A program made the translations under genes and the position numbers. Under the pieces are notes generated by a model that was not told the DNA's origin, did not search any database, and saw only the letters and a program-made list of their open reading frames with translations. This document shows, in pieces, positions 26,666 to 36,069 of a stretch of 64,000 nucleotides of DNA. Location of the stretch: NCBI RefSeq assembly GCF_000732625.1, contig NZ_JPJI01000026.1, forward strand, positions 1 to 64,000, given 5' to 3'. Origin of the DNA: Nonlabens ulvanivorans. Its GTDB lineage: Bacteria; Bacteroidota; Bacteroidia; Flavobacteriales; Flavobacteriaceae. The number at the start of each line of letters is the position of its first letter. Within the stretch, counting starts at the first letter, position 1.

Positions 26666-27685
26666 TCATTGATATAACAATGGTCTCACACGATACCAGC
26701 CATTTTGTTTATCATATATAATCACCGTGCGACCATCTGGACTATGAAATGCGCTCATCACACTATCATAGGATTTAAACTTTGCCGTTTTGCCGTTGAA
26801 TTCAAGAGTATAATAATCATAGGTTACCGGATAAAAACCAAAAACATAATGATTACCGGAGCCTCTATTTTCTATAACCGCTTGATCAAACATCGTTAAA
26901 TGATCTACAGATGTGTGGTTAGAAGTACTGAACTTTTCAACCGCTGGTAATTGATCAATATCTTCAAGCAATCTAAACCAGTCTATTCTTGATTTAAATT
27001 CATCATGCCATCGATGCGCTTTGATATCTTTAGGAATATAAAAATCACCATCCTGCGTTTGAATAATTAAGCCACCTAGTTTTACATAGCCGTTACTTAA
27101 GTAAGCATCATTATCCAATGTGTGATAGCCTGTTATATCAGGAATTACTCGATTTTTAATCTGGTCATAATGGTGCTGGGCAGCGATTTCTCTAACAGAA
27201 TCTTTACCTTTTTCAGTAGCTCTTTCCATCACTTCAAAATCATATTGCGGTGCTAGTTCTGCTAGCTTTGACTCATAAAACCTTTCTTTAAAAAAAGGAT
27301 GAACTACTAGATCTTGAAACCTTTTTTCTAGATAGTGCACTTTAGCAATTCTATCATCTTCTTTTTTAAAATAAACAAATCCGTCTGGTGATACGTAGTA
27401 ATACTCGCTGATTTTTACAGAATCCAGTTTGTCAAATGACTGGTCCATTCGTACTGCATAAATCTCTTTTTCTTTAAATGAAATTCCCAATAGATCATCA
27501 CCTATGACATATACTTCTTCAAAATTAATGTGATATTTCTCTAGTTCAATTCCTGTTCCGTCAACTTCAGGAAATTCAGCCATATCGGGATATTTATCAT
27601 CTTCTGTAGTGCTATAACCACAACTGGTTAATAGGGAAATGGTTAATAATAAACAGAAAACATTGTACAGTTTCAGTAGCCTCAT
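26666..27685 (-). CDS. Lipoprotein of unknown function
   Basis: Signal peptide with lipobox LLTISLLTSCGYS, so a lipid-anchored envelope protein. The 320 mature residues show no known motif. A TTG three codons upstream also opens the frame, but the ATG at 27685 starts a normal signal sequence (MRLLKLYNVFCLL). The divergent neighbour is purL; the gap carries a palindrome copy. No evidence for function. Confidence 0.7.
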   Translation of the reverse strand: MRLLKLYNVFCLLLTISLLTSCGYSTTEDDKYPDMAEFPEVDGTGIELEKYHINFEEVYVIGDDLLGISFKEKEIYAVRMDQSFDKLDSVKISEYYYVSPDGFVYFKKEDDRIAKVHYLEKRFQDLVVHPFFKERFYESKLAELAPQYDFEVMERATEKGKDSVREIAAQHHYDQIKNRVIPDITGYHTLDNDAYLSNGYVKLGGLIIQTQDGDFYIPKDIKAHRWHDEFKSRIDWFRLLEDIDQLPAVEKFSTSNHTSVDHLTMFDQAVIENRGSGNHYVFGFYPVTYDYYTLEFNGKTAKFKSYDSVMSAFHSPDGRTVIIYDKQNGWYRVRPLLYQ

Positions 27686-27746
27686 AGCGGTCAAAGATAT
27701 TTAAATAAAACAGATTACTGTATTGTAAACAAGTCGTTAATAATTA

Positions 27747-27762
27747 CGCTTTCGCGAAAGCG
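27747..27762. repeat. CGCTTTCGCGAAAGCG palindrome, copy 4
   Basis: Perfect core in the divergent gap between the lipoprotein and purL, 29 bases before the purL -7 box. Confidence 0.95.
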
Positions 27763-27791
27763 GAAACCCTAAAAATAAAGTCCTAAAAAAG

Positions 27792-27799
27792 TATCTTTG
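27792..27799 (+). promoter_or_regulatory. purL promoter -7 box TATCTTTG
   Basis: Matches TAnnTTTG, 24 bases before the purL start codon. Confidence 0.6.
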
Positions 27800-27823
27800 C
27801 AATAGCCCATAAAAGCGCTCATA

Positions 27824-30800
27824 ATGATTCATTTTTACGGAAATCCGTCCAAGTCAGTTTACGCAGTACAAACCCAAGCACCGATCTCTGCAGAGGATGA
27901 TCAAAAATTACAATGGCTTTTTGCCGATGCTCCAAAACTAGAAGCCGATGCTTTATCGGGATTCTTTACCGGACCACGTGCAACCACCATTACTCCATGG
28001 TCTACAAATGCTGTAGAAATCACCCAAAACATGGAAATTAAAGGAATTCTAAGAATAGAACAATTCCATACTTGTGAGGAAAGCTCACCGTATGATAAAA
28101 TGTTATTGCAAAAATTTGACGGTCTTAACCAGTCACAATTTGATATTAATGTAACTGCAGATGGTGTTTTAGAGATAGATGATATCGCTGCTTATAACAT
28201 GCAAGAAGGATTGTCGCTAAGCGATGATGAAATTGATTACCTGATCCAGCTTTCTGAAAAACTAGATCGTAAGCTTACAGACAGTGAAGTTTTTGGCTTC
28301 TCTCAAGTAAATAGTGAGCACTGTCGTCATAAAATATTCAACGGTACTTTTATTATCGATGGAGAAGAGATGCCTACTTCCCTATTCAAATTGATTAAAG
28401 AGACTTCAAAACGCTGGCCTAATGGTATCGTGAGTGCTTACTCTGATAACGTAGCCTTTGTAGAAGGTCCACAAGCTGAACAGTTTGCTCCTAAAACAGC
28501 AAATAAACCAGACGTTTATCAGACCAGTCTTTTTGATTCGGTAATATCATTAAAAGCAGAAACACACAACTTCCCTACTACTGTAGAGCCTTTCAATGGT
28601 GCTGCAACCGGTTCTGGTGGAGAAATACGTGATCGTCTTGCTGGTGGACAAGGTTCTTTACCACTTGCAGGAACAGCGGTTTATATGACCAGTTACTCGA
28701 GATTAAATGAAGAACGACCATGGGAAAACGGCTTTGAAGTACGCAAGTGGTTGTATCAAACACCTATGGATATCTTAATCAAAGCATCAAATGGTGCGAG
28801 TGATTTCGGTAACAAATTTGGCCAACCGTTAATCACAGGTTCTGTATTGACATTTGAACATCAAGAAGGTGATCAAAACTTAGGTTTTGATAAAGTCATC
28901 ATGCAAGCTGGTGGTATAGGTTATGGAAAGAAAGAACAAGCCTTAAAGAAAACTCCAGACGCAGGCGATGACATCATCGTAATGGGTGGAGATAATTATA
29001 GAATAGGAATGGGTGGCGCTGCCGTAAGTAGTGCAGACACTGGTGCACTAGATTCTGGTCTAGAATTAAATGCCGTGCAACGCTCTAATCCAGAAATGCA
29101 AAAACGTGCTGCAAATGCGATACGTGGACTGGTAGAAAGTGATAACAATCCTATTAAATCGATTCACGATCATGGTGCAGGTGGACACTTAAACTGTCTG
29201 TCAGAACTGGTAGAAGAAACTGGTGGTGTCATCGATGTAGATGCCTTACCGGTAGGTGATCCGACACTATCTCGCAAAGAGTTAATCGGTAACGAGTCTC
29301 AAGAACGTATGGGATTAGTGATGGATACAAAAGACACACCTGTACTAGAAGAAATTGCTGCTCGCGAGCGTGCACCATTATATAAAGTAGGTAAAGTTAC
29401 AGGAGATAATAAATTCACCTTTAGTGAAAAAGATGGTCGCAGTCCTATGGATCTGGCACTAGAAGACATGTTCGGGTCTAGTCCTAAAACCATTATGGAT
29501 GATAAAACCATCAAACGTACCTATGCACCAGTAACTTATGATGGTAAAGACTTTAACCTTTACCTCTATCAGGTATTACAACTAGAAGCAGTTGCCTGTA
29601 AAGACTGGTTGACTAATAAAGTAGATCGCTGTGTGACTGGTCGTGTGGCCAAACAACAAACTTGTGGAGAACTACAATTACCACTAAATAACGTCGGTGT
29701 TATGGCGATGGATTATAATGGTAAAAATGGAGTGGCGACCACGATAGGTCACGCACCAGTTGCCGCATTAATCGATCCAGCTGCAGGTTCTCGCAATGCC
29801 ATTGCAGAGTCGCTTACCAATCTAGTATTTGCGCCATTAGAAAAAGGCCTAAAAGGCGTGAGTCTAAGTGCTAACTGGATGTGGCCATGTAACAATCCTG
29901 GTGAAGATGCCCGTTTATACAGCGCTGTAAAAGCCGTTAGTGATTTTGCCATTGAATTAGGAATCAACATTCCTACTGGTAAAGACAGTCTTTCTATGAA
30001 GCAAAAATATCCAGATATGGATGTGCTTGCTCCAGGAACGGTGATTATCAGTACCGTTGGGTCTTGTGATGATATTTCTAAAGTCGTTGAACCTGTACTA
30101 CAACGTGATGAAAACGCACCTATCTATTACATCAACATGAGTGGCGATGACCATAAGTTAGGTGGATCTAGTTTTGCACAAACGCGCAACACGATAGGTG
30201 ATGAATGCCCTACGATTGTGAATAGTGACGCTTTCGCGAAAGCGTTTACCGCAATACAAAATTTAATAAAACAAGGCAAAGTGCTCGCAGGACACGATGT
30301 TGCTAGTGGTGGATTGATCACCACATTACTAGAGATGTGTTTCCCATCACTAGGAGTAGGAATGGATCTGGACCTGAGCGGTGTAGGCCATGATATGGTA
30401 AAAGTCCTTTTTGCAGAAAACGCAGGGATCGTATTACAAGTAACCGATGAAAGTGTGGAAAGCGAGCTGTTAAAAGCCGAAGTACCTTTCTATAAAATAG
30501 GTCACGCGATTGATGAGGCTGTACTAGACATTAACGATCATATCATTGATGTAGATGACATGCGTGATGTGTGGTATGAAACCTCACGACTGCTAGATCA
30601 ACAACAATCGTTTAATGGCATGGCCGATGAGCGTGCGGTGAACTATGTAGAGCAACCACTAGAATTCAACTTTCCAGCGCATTTTACAGGAAAACTGCCG
30701 GAATTGCCTCAAAAACGCATCAAAGCAGCGGTAATACGTGAAAAAGGAAGTAATTCTGAAAGAGAAATGGCACGCGCCATGTACCTCGCAGGATTTGAAG

Positions 30801-31465
30801 TAATCGATGTACACATGACCGACTTAATTGCTGGACGTGAGACACTAGAAGATGTACAGTTTATAGCCGCAGTAGGTGGATTCTCAAACAGTGATGTATT
30901 GGGAAGTGCCAAAGGTTGGGCTGGTGCTTTCTTATACAACGAGAAAGCTAACACAGCATTAAAGAACTTTTTTGCAAGACCAGACACGATGAGTATAGGT
31001 GTTTGTAACGGTTGCCAACTCTTTGTAGAGCTAGGATTAATCAATCCAGACCATGACGAAAAGCCTAAGATGTTGCACAACGCTAGTGGTAAGTTTGAAT
31101 GTAATTTCACCAGTGTAGAAATTGCCAAAAACAATTCTATTATGTTACAATCTCTAGAAGGTAGCAAACTAGGAATATGGGCGGCACATGGAGAAGGAAA
31201 ATTCCATTTACCTAAAGACCGCAGTGCTTATCAAATCCCAGCGACTTATGGTTATGACAGTTATCCAGCAAATCCTAATGGATCTGACTATAACGCTGCG
31301 ATGTTGAACAGTGAAGATGGACGTCACCTAGTAATGATGCCACACTTAGAACGATCTACATTCTCATGGAACTGGGCACACTACCCTACAGACCGCAAAA
31401 ATGACGAAGTAACGCCATGGCTAGAAGCATTTGTGAATGCTCGTGTTTGGTTAGAGCGCAAGTAA
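27824..31465 (+). CDS. purL: Phosphoribosylformylglycinamidine synthase, single-chain form
   Basis: Fourth step of purine synthesis: FGAR plus glutamine plus ATP gives FGAM. At 1213 residues this is the large fused type. The order is an N-terminal domain, a linker with FSQVNSEHCRHKIF, two AIRS-type ATP domains (KAETHNFPTTVEPFNGAATGSGG, and IHDHGAGGHLNCLSEL), and a C-terminal class I glutaminase with the nucleophile in GVCNGCQLFVELG and the closing APHL-like MPHLERSTFSWNW. No PurS or PurQ genes are needed with this form. A perfect copy of the palindrome lies in the coding sequence at 30229-30244, encoding DAFAKAF. A possible terminator hairpin follows at 31487. Confidence 0.97.
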   Translation: MIHFYGNPSKSVYAVQTQAPISAEDDQKLQWLFADAPKLEADALSGFFTGPRATTITPWSTNAVEITQNMEIKGILRIEQFHTCEESSPYDKMLLQKFDGLNQSQFDINVTADGVLEIDDIAAYNMQEGLSLSDDEIDYLIQLSEKLDRKLTDSEVFGFSQVNSEHCRHKIFNGTFIIDGEEMPTSLFKLIKETSKRWPNGIVSAYSDNVAFVEGPQAEQFAPKTANKPDVYQTSLFDSVISLKAETHNFPTTVEPFNGAATGSGGEIRDRLAGGQGSLPLAGTAVYMTSYSRLNEERPWENGFEVRKWLYQTPMDILIKASNGASDFGNKFGQPLITGSVLTFEHQEGDQNLGFDKVIMQAGGIGYGKKEQALKKTPDAGDDIIVMGGDNYRIGMGGAAVSSADTGALDSGLELNAVQRSNPEMQKRAANAIRGLVESDNNPIKSIHDHGAGGHLNCLSELVEETGGVIDVDALPVGDPTLSRKELIGNESQERMGLVMDTKDTPVLEEIAARERAPLYKVGKVTGDNKFTFSEKDGRSPMDLALEDMFGSSPKTIMDDKTIKRTYAPVTYDGKDFNLYLYQVLQLEAVACKDWLTNKVDRCVTGRVAKQQTCGELQLPLNNVGVMAMDYNGKNGVATTIGHAPVAALIDPAAGSRNAIAESLTNLVFAPLEKGLKGVSLSANWMWPCNNPGEDARLYSAVKAVSDFAIELGINIPTGKDSLSMKQKYPDMDVLAPGTVIISTVGSCDDISKVVEPVLQRDENAPIYYINMSGDDHKLGGSSFAQTRNTIGDECPTIVNSDAFAKAFTAIQNLIKQGKVLAGHDVASGGLITTLLEMCFPSLGVGMDLDLSGVGHDMVKVLFAENAGIVLQVTDESVESELLKAEVPFYKIGHAIDEAVLDINDHIIDVDDMRDVWYETSRLLDQQQSFNGMADERAVNYVEQPLEFNFPAHFTGKLPELPQKRIKAAVIREKGSNSEREMARAMYLAGFEVIDVHMTDLIAGRETLEDVQFIAAVGGFSNSDVLGSAKGWAGAFLYNEKANTALKNFFARPDTMSIGVCNGCQLFVELGLINPDHDEKPKMLHNASGKFECNFTSVEIAKNNSIMLQSLEGSKLGIWAAHGEGKFHLPKDRSAYQIPATYGYDSYPANPNGSDYNAAMLNSEDGRHLVMMPHLERSTFSWNWAHYPTDRKNDEVTPWLEAFVNARVWLERK
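30229..30244. repeat. CGCTTTCGCGAAAGCG palindrome inside purL
   Basis: Perfect core within the coding sequence, read as (GA)C GCT TTC GCG AAA GCG. The encoded AFAKAF lies on a loop or helix outside the recognised catalytic motifs. Confidence 0.95.
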
Positions 31466-31486
31466 TATTTTAAGCTTTGTGAGAAA

Positions 31487-31519
31487 CGGATAAGTCGCTT
31501 TTAAGTAAGGGCTTATCCG
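31487..31519 (+). terminator. Hairpin after purL
   Basis: CGGATAAG pairs with CTTATCCG around a 17-base loop. No T-run follows, so its termination role is uncertain. Confidence 0.4.
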
Positions 31520-31652
31520 AATATCTATATGGGATAAAGAGTATATTTAATTCGATATAATAAGTTAGCGAACATTTATGAATGAACAACAAAGAACAAG
31601 CATAGAAGCCTTATTATTAGTTAATGACTTGTAATTTTCGAATCCAATCAGA

Positions 31653-32249
31653 ATGAAAGAATTAATTATACCCTTTGCCACTGCAGTTGGTTATATGCTG
31701 AAAGTCTTAAAATCTAACGTGAAAATTGACAAGTTTAACCCTGAATTTAAAATGATTAGACACGGAAATTATTTTGAATTCATCAATTCTGTAAAAGGAG
31801 AAATACCTCATTCAGTAGTTTATAATAAAGGGAAAATTACATCCGACAACATCGCAAGAAATGATGACTTTGATTTTTTGGGATTATTTAATGCTAATCC
31901 ATCTCTCCAAAAATTTTATATAGATTGCTACAAAGAGTACGGAAAAATAACTGATACTGATATTCCGGATTCGATATACGGAATTGCTGCATTGTTTGAA
32001 ATAAGCCTAAGAATGCACGCTAACAATCATAACCTGATTGAACCGAGAGAAAACTTAAATGAAGTGATTAATAAATTGACTAAATTCAAAAACTTAAATA
32101 AAGACGAAACAAATAAATTACATCAAGGAAGAAGGTTTATTAATATGGTAAAACATTTTAACAATCAATTTCCAACATGGAATGAAGGAATAGATTCTAT
32201 GACGATCGCTTACGAAATAGTCAAAGAAAAAAAATTGACGATTATATGA
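31653..32249 (+). CDS. Unknown protein, cassette cargo of the second island
   Basis: No family recognised. A 198-residue soluble protein, apart from a mildly hydrophobic N-terminus (IIPFATAVGYMLKVL) that is too weak to call a signal peptide. The C-terminal half is helical and charged (ENLNEVINKLTKFKNLNKDETNKLHQGRRF). A helical bundle of the HEPN or Abi kind is possible, but the diagnostic RxxxxH is absent. It is A/T-richer than its backbone neighbours and is followed by the repeated post-stop motif and terminator. Confidence 0.55.
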   Translation: MKELIIPFATAVGYMLKVLKSNVKIDKFNPEFKMIRHGNYFEFINSVKGEIPHSVVYNKGKITSDNIARNDDFDFLGLFNANPSLQKFYIDCYKEYGKITDTDIPDSIYGIAALFEISLRMHANNHNLIEPRENLNEVINKLTKFKNLNKDETNKLHQGRRFINMVKHFNNQFPTWNEGIDSMTIAYEIVKEKKLTII

Positions 32250-32650
32250 AAACTATAGATCCTTCAAAAAACTGAGGTAAAACGATTACTACCACTTCGC
32301 CAATTTGATACAATCTTAACCTAGGCTCATAGAATCGATTCCTTGATTCAAGAGCCTTTTTTTATGTCTTGTTAGTGAAGGATTGAAGTAAAACAGAAAC
32401 CTGTATTTCTGTATATGGATAAGTCAATAAAGCTATAGCCATAGATGAATGCTCACTTTAATTCTTTCTAGTTGGTATGTAAACTTTTTAAGAAAAGGAC
32501 TAAGGTATTATAATTAATCCATTGGTTATAGATTACTTAGGTGATCCTTGTAGATTTTAGATTCGTTTTTATTTACTAACTTTAGTACATAACTACCTAG
32601 CGAAATCAATCGTTAGACCAGTTGCCTTTATGAAGACCAACCACTAACCA
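32250..32650 (+). repeat. Cassette border region D between unknown ORF and third DUF6090 gene
   Basis: No gene is visible in these 400 bases. In order: the post-stop motif at 32265-32290 (CAAAAAACTGAGGTAAAAC..), the shared hairpin terminator at 32324, a segment at about 32390-32450 that matches tail C near 6857-6915 (AAACCTGTATTTC, AGCTATAGC), and from 32554 a segment that matches tail F at 2174. The region ends with CACTAACCAATG, as in the other DUF6090 leaders (CGCTAACCAATG). Confidence 0.7.
32324..32363 (+). terminator. Hairpin terminator in cassette tail D
   Basis: GGCTC..AGAATC pairs with GATTC..GAGCC, then seven T. Same hairpin as at 1124, 5418 and 6783. Confidence 0.8.
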
Positions 32651-33427
32651 ATGATCAAATTCTTTAGAAAAATCAGATTGAAACTACTTTCCGAAGGTAA
32701 AACCGGAAAGTATTTTAAATATGCCATCGGCGAAATTGTTCTTGTCGTGATTGGAATTTTGATTGCATTATCTATTAATAATTGGAACCAGTACAGCAAT
32801 GACCGTGAAAAAGAAGTTGCCATACTAAAAGAACTTAAAAAAGAATTTGAAGAGAACTCCATTAGGTATAAAGAAACAATAGAAGCACAAACATTTACGA
32901 TTAAGTCTAATCAATCATTTATGGATTGCTTAGAAAAGAAAAATTTAAATTATAAAAGAGACTCTATAGGTTATTTTATAATGTATGGTCCACTTAACTA
33001 CTATAAAGCAGAACCGGTCATAGGAGCCTATCAATCCATTAACGCGAGTGGAAATATAAGTCTCATTCAAAATTCAGAATTAAAATCCAAGTTAGCTGCA
33101 TTTGACTCTGAAATATCCCAAGGCTTTGAAGATGAATCAAGTTCCATGAGTCTTTTGAATTTACTACATGTTGAAGTTAGTCCTATACTCGAACCATTAT
33201 TGACTACAGAAATCAGAGAGCGAGTAGGATTAAAACAACCTCAAAATATGGATGTAGAATATCAAAATAATGCGCTTTTAAAATTATATGAAAACCAAAA
33301 TATTTTGAGCCTTGTCTTAATAAGAAGTCAAATGGAAAATAATAGACTCATGCTACAGAGGAAGATGCTGACTTATACAGATGAAATTATAGAATTAATA
33401 AATAATGAATTGAATACTAAAAACTAA
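32651..33427 (+). CDS. DUF6090-family membrane-anchored protein
   Basis: This is the third paralogue, 258 residues. The head MIKFFRKIRLKLLSEGK and the helix YAIGEIVLVVIGILIALSINNWN match the genes at 1329 and 5623. The C-terminal 200 residues are helical and share only general character with them. The single helix near the N-terminus predicts an inner-membrane anchor. It is preceded by a leader of the F type, not the A/B type. Function unknown. Confidence 0.85.
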   Translation: MIKFFRKIRLKLLSEGKTGKYFKYAIGEIVLVVIGILIALSINNWNQYSNDREKEVAILKELKKEFEENSIRYKETIEAQTFTIKSNQSFMDCLEKKNLNYKRDSIGYFIMYGPLNYYKAEPVIGAYQSINASGNISLIQNSELKSKLAAFDSEISQGFEDESSSMSLLNLLHVEVSPILEPLLTTEIRERVGLKQPQNMDVEYQNNALLKLYENQNILSLVLIRSQMENNRLMLQRKMLTYTDEIIELINNELNTKN

Positions 33428-33438
33428 TATCAGTATAG

Positions 33439-33464
33439 CAAAGAACAGTGATTAAAAACAACGC
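33439..33464 (+). repeat. Post-stop cassette motif, copy E (diverged)
   Basis: CAAAGAACAGTGATTAAAAACAACGC, 11 bases after the stop of the third DUF6090 gene. It is the most diverged of the five copies, and no shared terminator follows it. Confidence 0.5.
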
Positions 33465-33544
33465 TGCACCTTAGTAAATTTGAATGGAAACATACCGCTA
33501 ATGTCATACAAAGACATGAGCAGCAGGCTAAAAAATCAAACCTT

Positions 33545-34225
33545 ATGAATAACAGAATTAACGGATACACAGAATCGAAATTCCAACATTTAATTTTTAT
33601 CGCAACTATTTTAATGATGGTAGTCACTATTTCATGCAAAGAAGCATCTCAACCAATCCAAACTACTGACAGTGAAAAAAACACAGCAAGTGATTTAATC
33701 ACAAAAATAAATGCTGTTCAAGAACAAATAATGGTACAAGGCAATATATCAGAAGATGAAGAACAGGCTTTATTGAGTTTATGTAGCATAGTATCTAAAG
33801 ATGATGGTATGGCCGTCTATACTTCTGACGATAGTATCATATTAAAAGATGTAGAAATGGCGCCAGTTTATGATGGTTGTGAAAATCTCCCTATAGAAGA
33901 AACAAAAGCATGTTTTGATCATAAAATATCGGCTTTTGTAAAGCGAGAATTCAACTTGAGTATCTCTAAAGATTTAAATCTCACTACGCCTAAAAAGGTA
34001 GAAGCTTTCTTTATCATCGATGAAAATGGTGATGTAACTGGCATGAAAGTTAGAGACTCTGAAGTTAATATTCAGGCAGAAATCTTAAGAGTGCTTAGAA
34101 AAATTCCTGTGATGGAACCTGCAACCCAAAATGGGAATAGTGTTTCTGTATTATGTTCGATAGTCATCACCTATGGAAACGATATTGATGTGGTTGTTAC
34201 CTATATTCCTGAAAGACCCAACTAA
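33545..34225 (+). CDS. Lipoprotein with TonB C-terminal-like domain
   Basis: The N-terminus is a long basic head and a hydrophobic stretch ending in the lipobox VVTISCKE (lipid-modified Cys at residue 31). The C-terminal 120 residues look like a TonB C-terminal-type domain, with VYDGCENLPIEETKACFDHKI, KKVEAFFIIDENGDVTGMKV and VLRKIPVMEPATQNGNSV, as in many small Bacteroidota energy-transducer-like proteins. It lacks the proline-rich spacer and cytoplasmic anchor of true TonB, so energy transduction is unlikely. It could instead be a scaffold in the periplasm. Confidence 0.75.
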   Translation: MNNRINGYTESKFQHLIFIATILMMVVTISCKEASQPIQTTDSEKNTASDLITKINAVQEQIMVQGNISEDEEQALLSLCSIVSKDDGMAVYTSDDSIILKDVEMAPVYDGCENLPIEETKACFDHKISAFVKREFNLSISKDLNLTTPKKVEAFFIIDENGDVTGMKVRDSEVNIQAEILRVLRKIPVMEPATQNGNSVSVLCSIVITYGNDIDVVVTYIPERPN

Positions 34226-34434
34226 ACTTTTAAATATCATCTAATTAGAAAAGCTGCTACTGAAACACATAGAACTTATCACGCTGCCTCATTTTTAATT
34301 GGAAATCTTACTATTCTGGGTTTCTAGTATAAATAGGTTGATTGCTTCATCTTTCTTTATGTGAATTTTAAGACCTCAGCATTGTTGTTGTGCTAGCACT
34401 TTACTAAGTCACTGTAAAGAAGTAACTGTGATTA

Positions 34435-34450
34435 CGCTTTCGCGAAAGCG
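34435..34450. repeat. CGCTTTCGCGAAAGCG palindrome, copy 5
   Basis: Perfect core in the convergent gap before the aldehyde dehydrogenase, 13 bases from the terminator there and at the backbone edge of the second island. Confidence 0.95.
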
Positions 34451-34463
34451 AAATAATTAAAAC

Positions 34464-34494
34464 AAAAAAACCACTGCTCTCACAGTGGTTTTTT
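34464..34494. terminator. Bidirectional terminator
   Basis: CCACTG pairs with CAGTGG around CTCTCA, flanked by seven A and six T. It serves the dehydrogenase on the minus strand and the lipoprotein side on the plus strand. Confidence 0.85.
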
Positions 34495-34517
34495 CTATAT
34501 CTGATGTTATATCAATA

Positions 34518-35894
34518 TTATAAAATACTGATTCCTTTTACGTTTACAAATTCTTTAATACCAAAGCCGCCATGTTCTCTACCATAACCAGAATCTTTCA
34601 CTCCACCAAATGGCATATCTACCTGAGCTAGTCCAAAAGAGTTGATGAACACCATTCCTGTATCAAAATGATTTTGTGCTAATTCAACGGCTTTATCTTC
34701 ATCTTTAGAGAAGATTCCACCACCTAGTCCAAAAGGACTGTCATTTGCAATGCGCATGGCATCGTCTTGATCCTTTGCTTTTATTAAAGACGCAACTGGT
34801 CCAAATAGCTCGTCATCATAAGCCGGCTGTCCTGGCATTACATTGCCTAATACGGTAGATGGATAATAATAACCATCACCATCTGGTATTTCTCCACCGC
34901 ACAATACCTCAGCGCCGTTTTCTATACTTTCTTGTACTTGATTATGAATTTTTTCTCTCAAGTCTTTTCTAGCCATAGGTCCTAATTGTGAATTTTCATC
35001 CATAGGATCTCCATGTTTGATATTACTCATGCGCTCTACAAAGCCTTTTTTGAATTCTTCATAAACAGCATCGACGACTATAAATCTTTTTGCAGCGATA
35101 CAGGTCTCACCATTATTATAGATACGACCACGTGTACAAGTTTTTACAGCTAGTTCAATATCTGCATCTTCAAGCACGATATAAGCATCATTACTACCTA
35201 GTTCTAATACGGTCTTTTTAATATTTTTACCTGCTTGCTCACCGATCTTGCTTCCACCACTTGAACTACCTGTAAAAGTAACACCACGTACTAATTCGTG
35301 CTCTATTACTTTCTCACTGACATCATGATCGATAATCAATACTTTGAATAGATCTTTAGGTAATCCAGCTTCTTCATAAATCTCTTTTAGTTTTAAGGCA
35401 CTACCCGTTACATTTCCAGCATGCTTTAATAAAATACCATTACCGGCCATCAGGTTTACAATCGAATATCGTACCACTTGATATGCTGGGTAATTCCATG
35501 GTTGTATACCATAAATAACACCTATCGGGTCATAAGAGACAATTCCTTTTCCGCCATTTTGCAACTCCTTTTCTTCATTTGCCAATTCTTTTGCTCCAGT
35601 TGCAGCGGTATATTCACAAATACCGGCACACAGATCTAATTCTTGTTTACCATGTTTGAAGAGTTTCCCCATTTCTTCTGTCATCAATTGCGCAAATTCT
35701 TCTTGATGCTCTTTAAACTTCTCTCCTATTTTCTTTATAATTTTACCTCTTTCTTCAATAGGTGTCGCTTTCCAGTTTTTAAAAGCTTTATGGCAATTCT
35801 CTACAGCTTGCAAGGTTTGCTCTTCAGTCATTAAATCATATGACTTGATATCTTTTCCGGTTGCTGGGTTTATGGTTGTGATTTTATCGCTCAT
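34518..35894 (-). CDS. NAD(P)-dependent succinate-semialdehyde dehydrogenase-like aldehyde dehydrogenase
   Basis: Oxidises an aldehyde to an acid; closest in layout to the succinate-semialdehyde dehydrogenases of about 455 residues (GabD/Sad group). Visible features are GIQPWNYPAYQVVRYS, the coenzyme loop FTGSSSGGSKIGEQAG, the catalytic Glu in VLELGSNDAYIVLEDAD, the catalytic Cys in NNGETCIAAKR, and FGPVASLIKA. All key residues are intact. The AraC-type regulator lies 175 bases upstream on the same strand and may control it. The exact aldehyde is inferred, not shown. Confidence 0.88.
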   Translation of the reverse strand: MSDKITTINPATGKDIKSYDLMTEEQTLQAVENCHKAFKNWKATPIEERGKIIKKIGEKFKEHQEEFAQLMTEEMGKLFKHGKQELDLCAGICEYTAATGAKELANEEKELQNGGKGIVSYDPIGVIYGIQPWNYPAYQVVRYSIVNLMAGNGILLKHAGNVTGSALKLKEIYEEAGLPKDLFKVLIIDHDVSEKVIEHELVRGVTFTGSSSGGSKIGEQAGKNIKKTVLELGSNDAYIVLEDADIELAVKTCTRGRIYNNGETCIAAKRFIVVDAVYEEFKKGFVERMSNIKHGDPMDENSQLGPMARKDLREKIHNQVQESIENGAEVLCGGEIPDGDGYYYPSTVLGNVMPGQPAYDDELFGPVASLIKAKDQDDAMRIANDSPFGLGGGIFSKDEDKAVELAQNHFDTGMVFINSFGLAQVDMPFGGVKDSGYGREHGGFGIKEFVNVKGISIL

Positions 35895-36069
35895 TGTTTT
35901 TTTATTTAAATATAGAGCTGCACAATAAGCTTTCCCGTTAAATAAATGAGAATAGTCACTATATGAGCGATAAATTAACGAGCTATTATAGGTCTATTAA
36001 CAACTTAACCTATTAATCGTTAAAATTAAAGTGATTTAAATATTGAAACACTAAAAGCGATATCACATA

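Noticed and set aside
31578-31634. An 18-codon ORF (MNEQQRTSIEALLLVNDL) before the unknown gene at 31653
   Set aside because: Too short, no attenuator-type structure or recognised leader-peptide residues, and no ribosome-binding signal; it may be a chance ORF or remnant.
33545-34225. Full TonB energy transducer
   Set aside because: It has a lipobox, not a cytoplasmic anchor, and no proline-rich spacer, so only the C-terminal domain resembles TonB.
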